This document shows positions 8,434 through 18,550 of a stretch of DNA of 64,000 nucleotides, one piece after another. Made by a program: the position numbers and the translations under genes. This DNA comes from Ensifer oleiphilus. Its GTDB lineage: Bacteria; Pseudomonadota; Alphaproteobacteria; Rhizobiales; Rhizobiaceae. The DNA lies in NCBI RefSeq assembly GCF_013371465.1, contig NZ_JABWDU010000009.1, positions 1 through 64,000 on the forward strand, given 5' to 3'. A model generated the notes under the pieces. The model saw only the letters and a program-made list of their open reading frames with translations. It made no database searches and was not told the origin of the DNA. Numbering within the stretch: the stretch's first letter is position 1; each line of letters opens with the position of its first letter.

Positions 8434-10161
8434 TCAGAGCGCCTTGGCGTCCGGCGTGGCGACAGCAGGCACGACCGCGGCCGGCAAATCATTCGCCGTA
8501 TCGGCAGCCTGGAAGGTCGACACGGTCGGTTTGCCTGCGGGCCCCTGCCGGGTACAGTTGGCGAACGCATCAAGGTCACGGTTGTAGACCTTCGTCTCCA
8601 CATCCATCATGCCAAGCACGGTGTGGAACAGGTTGTCGTGTGACTTTGGCTGATCTGTTTCCTTGGCAAGGCAGGCCGTATCGACGCCCATCGCTGCCTG
8701 ATACGGCTTAGAAAACCATGTGACGAAAGGAACCTGCGTCTGCTCGCGCGGTGCGATCGCATAGGGCGCGCCATGCAGATAGATGCCGTTCTCGCCGAGG
8801 GATTCGCCGTGATCGGACATGTAGATCATCGCACCCGAGATGTCGTTCTGATGCTTTTCCAACAGGCGGGCAACGCTTGCGAGCACATGGTCGGTGTAGA
8901 GGATGGTATTGTCGTAGGCGTTGGTGATTTCCTCGACCGAGCATTTCATCAGTTCAGCCGTCCGGCAATCCGGTTTGAACCGCCGGAATTTCTCCGGATA
9001 GCGCAGATAGTAGGACGGGCCATGGCTGCCCAGCTGATGGAGCACAATGACGCTGTTCGACTTGGTCGCCGCGAGCTTCTTGTCCAGTTCACCCAGAAAG
9101 ATTTCGTCGAGGCACTCGCCATTGTTGCAGAGCGGACTGTTCTTCTGGTTCGTCATGCTGGCGAAGCTGATGAGATCGGCGATGCCCTTGCTGCCGGTGT
9201 TGTTGTCCCACCAGGACACGGAAACGCCAGCGCGGGTCAGCACGTTCGTGAGGTTTTCGGTCGAACGGGCCTTCCAGTCGCTATACTCGTTGCGCGGGTA
9301 AACCGAGAACATGCATGGAAGCGAAATCGCCGTTGCCGTGCCGCAGCTTGTGGTGTCCGTATAATTGATGACCCCAAGAGATTTGAGTTCCGGATTGGTC
9401 TCCCTCTCGTAGCCATTCAGCGAAAAATTCATCGCCCGGGCGGTTTCACCGGCAACGACGACCACGACGACCGGCTTGCCTGCCGCGGCAAGGCGCGCGC
9501 CCTGCCGGGCATCGGTGCCCAGCGGCTGCACCACGAGATTGCGCTCCTTGTAGATCGAGGAGGCATATCTGACGGCGGCGGAAACGGGTCCGGTCGGATT
9601 GAAGCGCTTCATCAGATCCTTGTGCTCGCGGATGACATAGGCAACGCTGGCGAAATCCGAATAGACCAACCCGCCGCTGACGAGCAGGCACGGGGTTATG
9701 ACGGCAAGATTGAAAGCCGCCTTGGGCAGGAAGCGCTTATGGCGAACCTTGACCCAGAGCACAAACATCGACGGAATGACCGCGTAAACCAACAGGTGCA
9801 GCATTAGGCTGCCGGTCAGAAGATGGCCCGCTTCCGCCTGGGTGGTGACGGCCGCATTGCCGATCATGTCCTTGTCGATGATCACACCGAAGTAGTCGAC
9901 GAAATAGGCCGCCGACGATGAGACGACGATGAGGAAGATCAGCACCGGTTTCATGACGTATTTGACCGACGCAAACGTCAGAACAGCGAAAGTCGCAAGC
10001 GCGAGCGCTATCCCGAATGACAGCAGCGACAGCCGCGAGTGATCGAAATAGACCGCCGCGTGCTTCCAAAAGGAATTGTTGGTGATAGCGAGCAGATAGA
10101 CGCTGACGATTGCGCTGAGCGTGATGCTGCCGAGCACTGGCCGGCGGATTCTTGGGACCAT
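8434..10161 (-). CDS. eptA: Lipid A phosphoethanolamine transferase (EptA-like)
   Basis: 575 residues, the usual size. Five N-terminal transmembrane segments (within residues 10-175) anchor a periplasmic sulfatase-fold domain. The nucleophile Thr is in AGETARAMNFSLNGY (about residue 240), and metal-binding residues are in DTTSCGTATAISLPCMF and MSDHGESLGENGIYLHG. The enzyme moves phosphoethanolamine from phosphatidylethanolamine to lipid A, reducing binding of cationic peptides such as polymyxin. Start ATG 10161 (a TTG one codon upstream is equally near the AGGAG site). It is divergent from a PmrA/PmrB-like system, the classical regulators of this gene. The lipid A of rhizobia can lack phosphate, so the acceptor may differ. 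Confidence 0.85.
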   Translation of the reverse strand: MVPRIRRPVLGSITLSAIVSVYLLAITNNSFWKHAAVYFDHSRLSLLSFGIALALATFAVLTFASVKYVMKPVLIFLIVVSSSAAYFVDYFGVIIDKDMIGNAAVTTQAEAGHLLTGSLMLHLLVYAVIPSMFVLWVKVRHKRFLPKAAFNLAVITPCLLVSGGLVYSDFASVAYVIREHKDLMKRFNPTGPVSAAVRYASSIYKERNLVVQPLGTDARQGARLAAAGKPVVVVVVAGETARAMNFSLNGYERETNPELKSLGVINYTDTTSCGTATAISLPCMFSVYPRNEYSDWKARSTENLTNVLTRAGVSVSWWDNNTGSKGIADLISFASMTNQKNSPLCNNGECLDEIFLGELDKKLAATKSNSVIVLHQLGSHGPSYYLRYPEKFRRFKPDCRTAELMKCSVEEITNAYDNTILYTDHVLASVARLLEKHQNDISGAMIYMSDHGESLGENGIYLHGAPYAIAPREQTQVPFVTWFSKPYQAAMGVDTACLAKETDQPKSHDNLFHTVLGMMDVETKVYNRDLDAFANCTRQGPAGKPTVSTFQAADTANDLPAAVVPAVATPDAKAL

Positions 10162-10442
10162 CAAAACAGTCTTCTCCTGCTGCGACTGCCGGGCCGATTT
10201 TTGTATGCGGCCGACGTTGTCGCGGGCATCAAGTAAGGGCGGAGGCCGCGTCATGCGGGGTCGCCGGTTCGATTGCAGCCTCCTCCTGCCCTGTCGAGAT
10301 ACGCCCGGTAAGCTGTCGAAACCCCGTCAAGATTGCCTATCGGCTCTTCGGCAACCGTTTTGGTTGGCCCCAGCGAGGGAGTTGGCAGCCACGGAGAAAG
10401 CCCATATGGTCGGGCCAAGAATGGTCATACCGAGACGTATCG

Positions 10443-11117
10443 ATGCGCCTGCTCCTGGTTGAAGACAGTCCGCGACTGGTAGAACTGGTCGGAGAAACCA
10501 TGCGCGACGCCGGCTGGCGGCTCGACGCAGTATCGAGCGTTTCGGAAGCTGAAGCTGCCATCGCGGCTCAGGAGCACGATCTGATCCTGCTCGACCTCGG
10601 CCTGCCGGATGGCGATGGGCTGGCGCTGTTGCGCCGCGTTCGCCAGGAATATCCTGGTCTGCCCGTCTTGATCATCACCGCTCGGGGATCGGTCGACGAG
10701 CGTATTGCCGGTCTGGATGCCGGCGCTGACGATTATCTGGTCAAGCCCTTTCACCATCGCGAGCTGTTGTCGCGATGCCGCGCCATGCTGCGGCGAAATC
10801 CACAGGCCGTGCAGCCGGTGCTCGAGGCAGGCACTCTGCGCTACGACCCTGCAACCGCAGACCTGACCTGCGACGGCGTCGTCGTTCCGCTACCGCCACG
10901 CGAACGTTCGCTGATCGAGATCCTCATGCGCGAGGTCGGTCGCGTCGTGCCCAAACGGAAGCTCGAGACCGCTCTCTCCGAGTATGGCCAGGAGGTCAGC
11001 CCCAACGCTCTTGAGCTCGCGGTTTCTCGGGTCCGCAAACGGCTGCAGGCCTATGAGACCGGCATCCAGATCGAGACCGTCCGCGGGATTGGCTATCTTC
11101 TCAGGCGCGCTTCATGA
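10443..11117 (+). CDS. OmpR-family response regulator (PmrA/QseB-like)
   Basis: 224 residues. Receiver domain 1-112 with phosphoacceptor Asp51 (LLDLGLPDGDG), Thr/Ala at switch position ITA and Lys101 (LVKPF). The winged-helix DNA-binding domain spans about 125-222 and ends with the expected TVRGIGYLLR. The start codon of the kinase overlaps its stop (ATGA), so both are translated together. Its position next to the eptA-like gene suggests it activates that gene, but I could not find a clear direct-repeat PmrA box in the 281-base divergent region. Confidence 0.85.
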   Translation: MRLLLVEDSPRLVELVGETMRDAGWRLDAVSSVSEAEAAIAAQEHDLILLDLGLPDGDGLALLRRVRQEYPGLPVLIITARGSVDERIAGLDAGADDYLVKPFHHRELLSRCRAMLRRNPQAVQPVLEAGTLRYDPATADLTCDGVVVPLPPRERSLIEILMREVGRVVPKRKLETALSEYGQEVSPNALELAVSRVRKRLQAYETGIQIETVRGIGYLLRRAS

Positions 11118-12487
11118 CGAAGCCGAATCCATCGCTGATCGGTATCGTTTCCCGTCGCATCCTCGCCTTTTCCCTGCTCGCCATGGCAATCCAGATCGGC
11201 GTTGTCTTCGCAGACTACTGGTTCGACGACGACAAGCTCAGCGTCCTCATGCTGCAGCAGGAAACGGAAACGCTTTCGAGCGCCATCCATGTCCGCAACG
11301 GCATCGCGAGTTTCGAGCCGGGTCACGAACTGAGTGAACGTTACCTCGACCGACATGACCGCGACGGTTCGATTTTCCTGAGGGTGCGAACGGCGTCTGG
11401 CGCTCTGCTCTACTCAAATTGCACGACGGAATGTGCCGAGCATTTTTTGCCGCTCAGCGTCGACGCGCCCAATTTCTGGAAACGAGAAATTCAGCCAGGC
11501 AAGCCGTTCAGCGTCGCCGGAGGGCAGACCTTCGAGCGTGCGGGCGCGACGGTGCTGGTCGAATTGGCCATCCTGAAGGATCCGAATGGCTTCATGTACG
11601 GCGCGCTGCTGCACGAGATGTTTGATTCGATGATCGTGCCGATGACCGTGATGTTCTGCCTCGTCATCGGCGCGACGATCTGGTCGATCCGCAGCGCGCT
11701 GAAACCGGTGGCCATGGCGGCGGCGGCGGCCGATCGGCTGGATCCACGCGATAACAGTGCACGCCTGCCGCTCACCCGCATGCCGGAGGAGATTGCGCGT
11801 CTGGTTACTGCCGTCAACCGTATGCTGGCCCGGGTTGCCGACCTGATCCAGTCGCAGAAGCTGTTCTCCTCTTCCATCGCGCACGAGATCCGCACACCCG
11901 TTTCGATCGCGAAGATGGAACTCAGCCACATCGACGACCCGCGCGCCCGCAATGCCGAGCGTGATCTCGATGCCCTCACGCATATTCTCGAGCAATTGAC
12001 CTCGCTTGCCCGTGCCGACGCAGTCGATCCTTCGGCCTATCAGGCGGCCAATCTTTCTCAGATCGGTGCGGGCCTTGCGGAGGCGATCGCGCCCTTTGTC
12101 TTCGATCACGACAAATCGCTGGAATTCGTCGACGAAGGAACGCCCGCCGTCACGGTCATCCCGGCGCTCGTCGAAAACATGCTGCGCAACCTGATCGAGA
12201 ACGCGGTCAAGCATAATCCGCCGGCCACCCGCATCGTGCTGGCCTGCGGCCCGGGCGCGACGGTCAGCGTCGAGGATGATGGTCGGGGGCTCGTCGACCT
12301 GCCCGAACATCATGAAGATCTCGGCTACATCAAACGATCCGGTCAGATCGGTCTCGGGCTGAAAATCGTCCAGCGTATTAGTGAGTTGCATGATGCACAG
12401 ATCGCAGTCGAGACTGCACCCGACAAAGGGACGAAGATTACCATCGACTTCTCGGCGGCGCGGTGTGACGGCATGACGGCTTCATGA
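11114..12487 (+). CDS. Sensor histidine kinase (PmrB/QseC-like)
   Basis: 457 residues. Two membrane segments (about 16-34 and 173-192) flank a periplasmic sensor of about 135 residues that contains a close Cys pair (Cys103, Cys107). A HAMP-like linker is followed by the H-box SSSIAHEIRTP with His257, and by an ATPase domain with N box NLIENAVKHN, G boxes EDDGRGL and GLGLKIV. It should phosphorylate the preceding regulator. The signal is unknown; the two Cys could form a disulphide and sense the periplasmic state. Confidence 0.85.
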   Translation: MTKPNPSLIGIVSRRILAFSLLAMAIQIGVVFADYWFDDDKLSVLMLQQETETLSSAIHVRNGIASFEPGHELSERYLDRHDRDGSIFLRVRTASGALLYSNCTTECAEHFLPLSVDAPNFWKREIQPGKPFSVAGGQTFERAGATVLVELAILKDPNGFMYGALLHEMFDSMIVPMTVMFCLVIGATIWSIRSALKPVAMAAAAADRLDPRDNSARLPLTRMPEEIARLVTAVNRMLARVADLIQSQKLFSSSIAHEIRTPVSIAKMELSHIDDPRARNAERDLDALTHILEQLTSLARADAVDPSAYQAANLSQIGAGLAEAIAPFVFDHDKSLEFVDEGTPAVTVIPALVENMLRNLIENAVKHNPPATRIVLACGPGATVSVEDDGRGLVDLPEHHEDLGYIKRSGQIGLGLKIVQRISELHDAQIAVETAPDKGTKITIDFSAARCDGMTAS

Positions 12488-12642
12488 TCGACGGCTGCGC
12501 GGCTTGCGCCCACAATTCATCCGATGCAGGCCGTGCATATATTTTAATCCGTCGCGTTTTTTTGGATGCAGATTCCCTGCCCATTTTATCGCCATATGCT
12601 ATTGGCCTGAGCAATCAGTGATCCTGTCGCTCGCGAGTTCCC

Positions 12643-13809
12643 ATGTCGAAGGCCAGCGCTTATCTCAAGCGTTTCATCCCATCGCTCGTTCCGGTCAGCC
12701 ATATGGAGCGCCTACGCGCCTCGCTTGGCGCGCTTGTCGGCATTCTGCTGACCGGCCTCGTCAGCACGCTGGCACTTGGTGCCGATGCCAACCTGCCGCT
12801 GCTGATTGCTCCCATGGGCGCTTCGGCCGTCCTGCTTTTCGCCGCGCCGTCCAGCCCGCTGGCGCAGCCCTGGTCGATTCTCGGCGGCAACATCGTCGCG
12901 TCCGTGATCGGGGTGACCTCAGCCCTTCTCATTCCAGAGCCGGTGATTGCGGCAGCAGTCGCCGTCGGGCTTGCAATCGCGATCATGCTGCTGCTCGGCT
13001 GTCTTCACCCACCGAGCGGCGCGGTCGCCTTGACCGCTGTGCTTGGCGGCACATCGATCCATGAGGCCGGCTACTGGTTCGTATTGTCGCCGGTCGCGAT
13101 CAATTCCGCCCTCATCCTCGTCGTTGCCCTGTTGTTCAACAACGCAACGGGCCGGCGCTACCCTCACCTGACGCCTGCCGGCAACACCCACCGCACCGAC
13201 GATCCCCTGCCGACGCAACGTCTCGGCATCGTGCCGGACGACTTGCAGGCGGTGCTGGCGCAGTATGGCGAGGTTGTCGATATCAGCCCGGACGAGCTCG
13301 ATGCGCTCATCCATCAGGCGCAAATCCGCGCCTTCAATCGGCGCTCGGGCGAAATCACCTGCGGCGAGGTCATGTCCCGCGACGTAGCGACAGCAATGCC
13401 GGAGACCTCGCTCCGCAAAGCCTGGCAGACCTTGCTCGAACACGACATCAAGGCCTTGCCTGTGGTGACGGAAAAGGACGGCCTCGTCGGCATCATCACC
13501 CAGACCGACTTCATCAAGCACGCCATGCTGGCACCGCAAGGCGGCCTCACGCAGCGGCTTGGCAGTGTCATGGGCTTTGGACCGAAAGCGCCGCGGCTCG
13601 TTTCCGAGATCATGACGCGTCGCGTGCAGTCGGCACTGCCGGAAACGATGATCGCCAAACTCGTCCCACCAATGGCCGACATGGGGCTTCACCACATGCC
13701 CGTCGTCGACGCCGACAACCGATTGGTTGGCATCGTCACGCAGTCCGATCTGATTGCCGCGCTCTTCCAGCGGAGGCTGGAGAATGACGACGAGCGCGAC
13801 GTCGCCTGA
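12643..13809 (+). CDS. HPP-family membrane protein with paired CBS domains
   Basis: 388 residues. The N-terminal 165 residues contain four hydrophobic segments and the family signature CLHPPSGA. Residues 240-300 and 315-380 are two CBS motifs (GEVMSRDVATAMPETSL; SEIMTRRVQSALPETM), which usually bind adenine nucleotides and gate transporters or enzymes. HPP proteins are poorly known; plant plastid members have been linked to nitrite uptake. Stand-alone gene; the 155 bases upstream are AT-rich but show no sure promoter. A role as nucleotide-regulated anion channel is only a guess. Confidence 0.8.
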   Translation: MSKASAYLKRFIPSLVPVSHMERLRASLGALVGILLTGLVSTLALGADANLPLLIAPMGASAVLLFAAPSSPLAQPWSILGGNIVASVIGVTSALLIPEPVIAAAVAVGLAIAIMLLLGCLHPPSGAVALTAVLGGTSIHEAGYWFVLSPVAINSALILVVALLFNNATGRRYPHLTPAGNTHRTDDPLPTQRLGIVPDDLQAVLAQYGEVVDISPDELDALIHQAQIRAFNRRSGEITCGEVMSRDVATAMPETSLRKAWQTLLEHDIKALPVVTEKDGLVGIITQTDFIKHAMLAPQGGLTQRLGSVMGFGPKAPRLVSEIMTRRVQSALPETMIAKLVPPMADMGLHHMPVVDADNRLVGIVTQSDLIAALFQRRLENDDERDVA

Positions 13810-13921
13810 CATCTTCCCCGATGTAGCTCCCGGCAAGAGCGCTACAAAACCAAGTCGTGGCGAATAGTCAACCGGGCTTCCGGCTGAGCCAGCGTGGTCA
13901 CATCAGTAACAATTCATTCGA

Positions 13922-13950
13922 TTGACTTAATGGACTGAATGTCGTATTAT
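13922..13950 (+). promoter_or_regulatory. Near-consensus sigma-70 promoter for a probably leaderless cecR mRNA
   Basis: TTGACT (13922-13927), 17 bases, TATTAT (13945-13950). The expected start point is about 13957, which is the A of an in-frame ATG, so the message would have no leader. The flanking CATTC and GAATG (17-base gap, about 13915-13941) may be an autoregulatory operator overlapping the promoter. Confidence 0.6.
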
Positions 13951-13956
13951 GCGCAC

Positions 13957-14661
13957 ATGATGAAAAACAAGAACTCCCAATCCGTACCCAAACCCGATCG
14001 TGGCGACGCCACGAAAGAGAAGCTGCTTTCGATGTCGATCGACGTCTTCGGACGCTATGGTTTCGACGGCGCAAGCACACGCAAGCTCGCCGATGCCGCT
14101 GGCGTCAACCTGCAGGCGATCCCCTACTATTTCGGCGGCAAGGAAGGTCTCTACATTGCTGCGGCCGAGCATCTGGCGGAAATCATCGGCGGGCATGTCG
14201 CCGATCTGCGAACGGTCATCCTGGAGCGCCTGGCACGACTTGATGCGGAAGGCGCCGTGATGAGTCCCAAGGAGGCCCGCGCCCTCTTGACGCAGATGGT
14301 CCAGCGTATGGTCGGACTGTTTGTCAGCCGGCAATCCGAGAGCTGGGCGCGCTTCATCATCCGCGAGCAGATGGAGCCGACGGAAGCCTTCGCGCGGGTC
14401 TATGAGAATATCATGGGGCCGATGATCGGCATGGCCGGTCGGCTGGTCGGCACGATCCTGGGTGACGATCCGGCATCGGAGCGCGTGCGGCTGAAGACAC
14501 TGTCCTTCGTCGGCAGCATCCTCGTTTTCCGCATGGCGCACGCAGCACTGTTGCGGCAGATGCGGTGGGACGCCGTCGGCCCCGCCGAACTCGAGATACT
14601 GAAAAGCCACGCGGCCGGCCTCGTCGAAGCGCTCGGCGAGAATACGGAACGCCAGCCATGA
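13957..14661 (+). CDS. cecR: TetR-family regulator, CecR (YbiH)-like
   Basis: 234 residues from ATG 13957. Another ATG at 13939 lies inside the likely promoter and is less probable; 13960 is a third choice. N-terminal TetR helix-turn-helix ([36 protein letters not shown]) and the CecR/DUF1956 C-terminal ligand domain. In Escherichia coli CecR controls the ybhGFSR efflux genes and responds to antibiotics; the same five genes follow here in the same order. Its stop overlaps the start of the next gene (ATGA). Probable autorepressor of the operon. Confidence 0.85.
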   Translation: MMKNKNSQSVPKPDRGDATKEKLLSMSIDVFGRYGFDGASTRKLADAAGVNLQAIPYYFGGKEGLYIAAAEHLAEIIGGHVADLRTVILERLARLDAEGAVMSPKEARALLTQMVQRMVGLFVSRQSESWARFIIREQMEPTEAFARVYENIMGPMIGMAGRLVGTILGDDPASERVRLKTLSFVGSILVFRMAHAALLRQMRWDAVGPAELEILKSHAAGLVEALGENTERQP

Positions 14662-15668
14662 GCCGCAAAATACCCATTGCCGTCGCCCTGCTTGCCGCAG
14701 CCGCAGCCGCGGGCTGGTGGTTTGAGCTTCCTTCACGGTTCGGATGGTTGGAGCAGCGGCCGGCCTCGGTGCTCTATGGCAATGTCGATATCAGGCAGGT
14801 GTCTCTCGGCTTTCGCGTCAGCGGGCGCATAGCCAAATTGGCCGTGGACGAAGGCGACCCGGTCAAGGCCGGCGATCTTCTTGGCAACCTCGACGCCACG
14901 CCTTTTCAACAGGCCGTGGACGCGGCGGAGGCTGACCTTGGTGCGCTGCGTGCCAATCTCGAAAAGCTGAGGGCCGGCGCACGCAAGAGCGAGATCGCTC
15001 AGGCCCGGGCCGTCCACGAGGAGCGGATCGCCGAACTCCAGAATGCCGACCTTGCCTATGAGCGCGCCGTGCAATTGCGGCCAAACGGCACGATTTCGCA
15101 GGCGAACCTTGATGAAGCGAGTGCTGCACGCGCAGCCGCGGCCGCCCGTACCACCTCTGCCCGCGAAGCGCTCGCATTGCTCGAAGAGGGAAGCCGGGTC
15201 GAAGACATCGCTGCTGCCGCCGCTCAGGTCCAGGCGGCGGAAGCCAGGCTCGCCAGTGCCCGCACTTCGGTTTCCGATACCCGGCTTCTGGCGCCCGACG
15301 ATGGCATTGTCCTTTCCCGCGTTCACGAAACGGGCGCGATGATTGCGCCATCGGATACCGCCTATGTGATTTCCTTGAACCAGCCCGTCTGGGTGCGCGC
15401 CTACATCGCCGAACCCGACCTCGGACGCGTCCATCCCGGCATGAAAGTCGAGATCATATCGGATACGGCCCCGGACCGGCCGTATGAGGCAACGGTGGGC
15501 TTCATTTCTCCCGTTGCCGAATTCACGCCGAAGTCGGTCGAGACACCGGAGCTGCGCACCGATCTTGTCTACCGCCTGCGTATCGTGGTGTCGAAGCCGG
15601 GAGTGGATCTGCGCCAGGGCATGCCCGTCACCGTTCGCCTGCCGCCAGCCGCTGGAAGCACATCATGA
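14658..15668 (+). CDS. ybhG: HlyD-family periplasmic adaptor subunit (YbhG-like)
   Basis: 336 residues. One N-terminal membrane anchor (residues 5-22), a lipoyl half-motif ([20 protein letters not shown]), a long coiled-coil hairpin (about residues 75-205, rich in Ala, Glu and Arg), the second lipoyl half ([20 protein letters not shown]) and a beta-barrel end. Such adaptors join an inner-membrane ABC exporter to an outer-membrane channel. It overlaps the regulator gene by 4 bases and the ATPase gene by 4, so all are one operon. Confidence 0.88.
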   Translation: MSRKIPIAVALLAAAAAAGWWFELPSRFGWLEQRPASVLYGNVDIRQVSLGFRVSGRIAKLAVDEGDPVKAGDLLGNLDATPFQQAVDAAEADLGALRANLEKLRAGARKSEIAQARAVHEERIAELQNADLAYERAVQLRPNGTISQANLDEASAARAAAAARTTSAREALALLEEGSRVEDIAAAAAQVQAAEARLASARTSVSDTRLLAPDDGIVLSRVHETGAMIAPSDTAYVISLNQPVWVRAYIAEPDLGRVHPGMKVEIISDTAPDRPYEATVGFISPVAEFTPKSVETPELRTDLVYRLRIVVSKPGVDLRQGMPVTVRLPPAAGSTS

Positions 15669-17404
15669 CCGCCGACGAGCACTTCGTGCGGATCTGTGGT
15701 GTCGTCAAGCGTTTTGGAAAAGATGCGCCCGCGCTTGATCATGTCGACGGCGACATTCTCGGCGGTCGCATCACCGGCCTTGTCGGCCCCGACGGCGCGG
15801 GAAAGACGACGCTGATCCGGCTGATGACCGGCCTGATGCTTCCTGACCAAGGAACGGTGGCGGTATTGGGCTTCGATACCGCCAAGGACGCCGCCAGCAT
15901 TCAGGCATCCATCGGCTACATGCCACAGCGCTTCGGACTTTACGAAGACCTGAGCGTGCAGGAAAACCTTGATCTCTATGCAGACCTGCGCGGCCTTCCG
16001 CTGGGTGAACGCAAGGCGACATACGACGAACTGCTGGAATTCACCGACCTCAAGCGCTTTACATCCCGACTGGCCGGCAAACTTTCCGGAGGCATGAAGC
16101 AGAAACTAGGGCTTGCCTGCGCTTTGCTGCGCAAACCGCGTCTGCTTTTGCTCGACGAGCCGGGCGTCGGCGTCGATCCCATATCCCGGCGAGATCTCTG
16201 GAAAATGGTCGAAAACCTGACGGCCTCCGGTATTGGCGTCGTGTGGTCGACGGCCTATCTCGACGAGGCGGAAGCCTGCGACAGGGTGTTGTTGCTGAAC
16301 GAAGGCAAATTGCTTTTCGAAGGCGCGCCCGCCGAGTTGACGGGACGGGTCGCCGACCGCGTCTTCAAGATCTCCGGCACGACCGGACGAAAACGCGAGG
16401 CCCTTGCACGCTACCTTGACGCGGACGGTGTCGTCGATGGCGTTATCCAGGGCGGCGCCATCCGCCTGGTCATGGCGCCGGGATTTACGCCGCCGGCAAC
16501 GCCGGCCGACACGACCCGATCCGTGCCCCAGGCAACCGTGGCGCCACCGCGGTTTGAAGACGCATTCATCGATATGCTGGGCGGTGGCCCCGGCGGCCGT
16601 TCGAAGCTGGCGGAGGTCCAGACGCCGTTTGCCAACGAAGATGGTAAGCCGGTGATCGAGGCGCATGGACTGACGAAGCGTTTCGGGGATTTCACCGCAG
16701 CCGACGACATAAGCTTCGACATTCCACGCGGCCAGATTTTTGGCCTGCTCGGCCCGAACGGCGCCGGAAAGTCGACGACATTCAAGATGCTGTGCGGACT
16801 GCTGAAACCGAGTGCCGGCGAAGGCCGGGTCGCCGGCTTCGACCTGCGCCGTGATGCCGCCGAAGCCCGCAATCGCCTCGGGTACATGGCACAGAAATTC
16901 TCGCTCTATGGCGACCTCAGCGTCGCGCAGAACCTGAATTTCTTTGCCGGCGTCTATGGGTTGTCCGGCGAACGCAAACGGGAGCGGACGCGGCTGATGG
17001 TCGAGATTTTTGGGTTTGGTCGCCTGCTCGACATGTCTGCCAAGGACCTGCCGCTCGGCCTCAAGCAACGGCTCGCGCTCGCCTGCGCCGTTCTGCACGA
17101 ACCGGAAGCCCTGTTTCTCGACGAGCCGACCTCCGGCGTAGATCCGATCACGCGGCGCGAATTCTGGACCCATATCAACGGTCTTGTCGAAAAGGGGGTG
17201 ACGGTGTTGGTCACCACCCACTTCATGGACGAGGCCGAATACTGCGATCGCATTTCGCTCATCTATCGCGGTCGCTCAATCGCGCTAGGCTCGCCGGACG
17301 AATTGAAGAAGCGTGTGGCCACTGCGGCCTGCCCCGACCCAACAATGGAGGACGCCTTCATCGCGCTGGTACAGGGATCGGAAGAAAAGCAGGTGGCCGC
17401 ATGA
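15665..17404 (+). CDS. ybhF: Duplicated ABC ATPase of a drug exporter (YbhF-like)
   Basis: 579 residues, two ABC domains in one chain. Domain 1 (about 5-240) has Walker [10 protein letters not shown], signature LSGGMKQKL and Walker B LLLLDEP. Domain 2 (about 325-560) has Walker [10 protein letters not shown], a degenerate signature LPLGLKQRL in place of LSGGQ, and Walker B LFLDEP. It should power the two ABC-2 permeases that follow. The weak second signature may mean one asymmetric ATP site, as in other duplicated exporters. Confidence 0.88.
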   Translation: MTADEHFVRICGVVKRFGKDAPALDHVDGDILGGRITGLVGPDGAGKTTLIRLMTGLMLPDQGTVAVLGFDTAKDAASIQASIGYMPQRFGLYEDLSVQENLDLYADLRGLPLGERKATYDELLEFTDLKRFTSRLAGKLSGGMKQKLGLACALLRKPRLLLLDEPGVGVDPISRRDLWKMVENLTASGIGVVWSTAYLDEAEACDRVLLLNEGKLLFEGAPAELTGRVADRVFKISGTTGRKREALARYLDADGVVDGVIQGGAIRLVMAPGFTPPATPADTTRSVPQATVAPPRFEDAFIDMLGGGPGGRSKLAEVQTPFANEDGKPVIEAHGLTKRFGDFTAADDISFDIPRGQIFGLLGPNGAGKSTTFKMLCGLLKPSAGEGRVAGFDLRRDAAEARNRLGYMAQKFSLYGDLSVAQNLNFFAGVYGLSGERKRERTRLMVEIFGFGRLLDMSAKDLPLGLKQRLALACAVLHEPEALFLDEPTSGVDPITRREFWTHINGLVEKGVTVLVTTHFMDEAEYCDRISLIYRGRSIALGSPDELKKRVATAACPDPTMEDAFIALVQGSEEKQVAA

Positions 17405-18549
17405 CAATGCCCGCGCAAACCGAGACGCCGACAGCCGGACGCAGACGACGCTTTGCTGCGCTGGTGCGCAAGGAAAGCTACCAGATCGTCCGCGATCCCA
17501 GCAGCATTCTCATCGCCTTTGTCCTGCCGATGATCCTCTTGTTCCTGTTCGGCTACGGCGTATCGCTCGACACAACGCAAACCCGCATCGGCCTCGTCGT
17601 GGAACAGGAGACGCCTCTGACGCGCGATCTCGCGGCGGGGTTCCAGGCATCGCGCTACTTCTCCGTCAGTCTTGGCCGCGACCGCCGCGATTTCGAGGAC
17701 GATCTCGTGCTCGGGCGGCTTCGCGGCATTGTCATCATACCAGCCCGCTTTACAGCCGATCACGTCGCCGGACGGCATCCGGCATTGCAGGTCATGGTCG
17801 ACGGGTCAGATCCGAACACTGCCAATTTCGTGCAGAATTACGCCCAGGCGACTGTCGCCAACTGGGAGCGCCAGCAACGCGGGCAAGACGCTGGCCAACC
17901 ACCGGCGATCTCGGTCGAGCAGCGCTTCTGGTTCAATCCGGAGCTGACCAGCCGGAACTTCCTCGTGCCCGGCTCGATCGCCATCGTCATGACCCTCGTC
18001 GGCACGCTTCTGACCTCACTGGTGGTCGCGCGCGAGTGGGAGCGCGGCACGATGGAGGCGATGATGGCGACGCCGGTATCAGCGGCGGAACTGCTTGCCG
18101 GCAAGCTCCTGCCCTACTTCCTGCTCGGGCTCGCGTCGATGACGCTTTGCGTGCTGTTGGCCGTCTTCCTCTTCGGCGTGCCGTTCCGGGGCTCGGTTGC
18201 AGCACTCTACGCGCTGTCAGCGACATTTCTGATGCCGGCGCTCGGCCAGGGCCTGCTGATTTCAGCAGCAACCAAGAACCAGTTCCTGGCCTCCCAACTC
18301 GCGCTGATCTCGGCCTTCCTGCCGGCGTTTCTGCTTTCCGGCTTCCTCTTCGAGATCAATTCTATGCCGACGGTCATTCAATGGATCACCTTCATCGTGC
18401 CGGCGCGCTATCTCATCCCGAGCCTGCAGACGGTGTTTCTGGCCGGAGATATCTGGCCGATGTTCCTGCAGTCGATTGCCGTCATGCTTTTGATCGGCTG
18501 CGTCTTTTTCGCGCTCGCGGCACGCAGCACCCGCAAGAGGATCGGCTGA
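17401..18549 (+). CDS. ybhS: ABC-2 type exporter permease (YbhS-like)
   Basis: 382 residues. One N-terminal membrane helix (about 40-58), a large extracytoplasmic domain (about 60-190), then five helices toward the C-terminus, the ABC-2 pattern. It keeps the family's cytoplasmic coupling stretch EWERGTMEAMMATPVSAAELLAGKLLP. Overlaps the ATPase gene by 4 bases. Forms a heterodimeric channel with the next product; likely substrates are drugs such as the cephalosporins and chloramphenicol reported for the E. coli system, by analogy only. Confidence 0.86.
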   Translation: MTMPAQTETPTAGRRRRFAALVRKESYQIVRDPSSILIAFVLPMILLFLFGYGVSLDTTQTRIGLVVEQETPLTRDLAAGFQASRYFSVSLGRDRRDFEDDLVLGRLRGIVIIPARFTADHVAGRHPALQVMVDGSDPNTANFVQNYAQATVANWERQQRGQDAGQPPAISVEQRFWFNPELTSRNFLVPGSIAIVMTLVGTLLTSLVVAREWERGTMEAMMATPVSAAELLAGKLLPYFLLGLASMTLCVLLAVFLFGVPFRGSVAALYALSATFLMPALGQGLLISAATKNQFLASQLALISAFLPAFLLSGFLFEINSMPTVIQWITFIVPARYLIPSLQTVFLAGDIWPMFLQSIAVMLLIGCVFFALAARSTRKRIG

Positions 18550-18550
18550 C

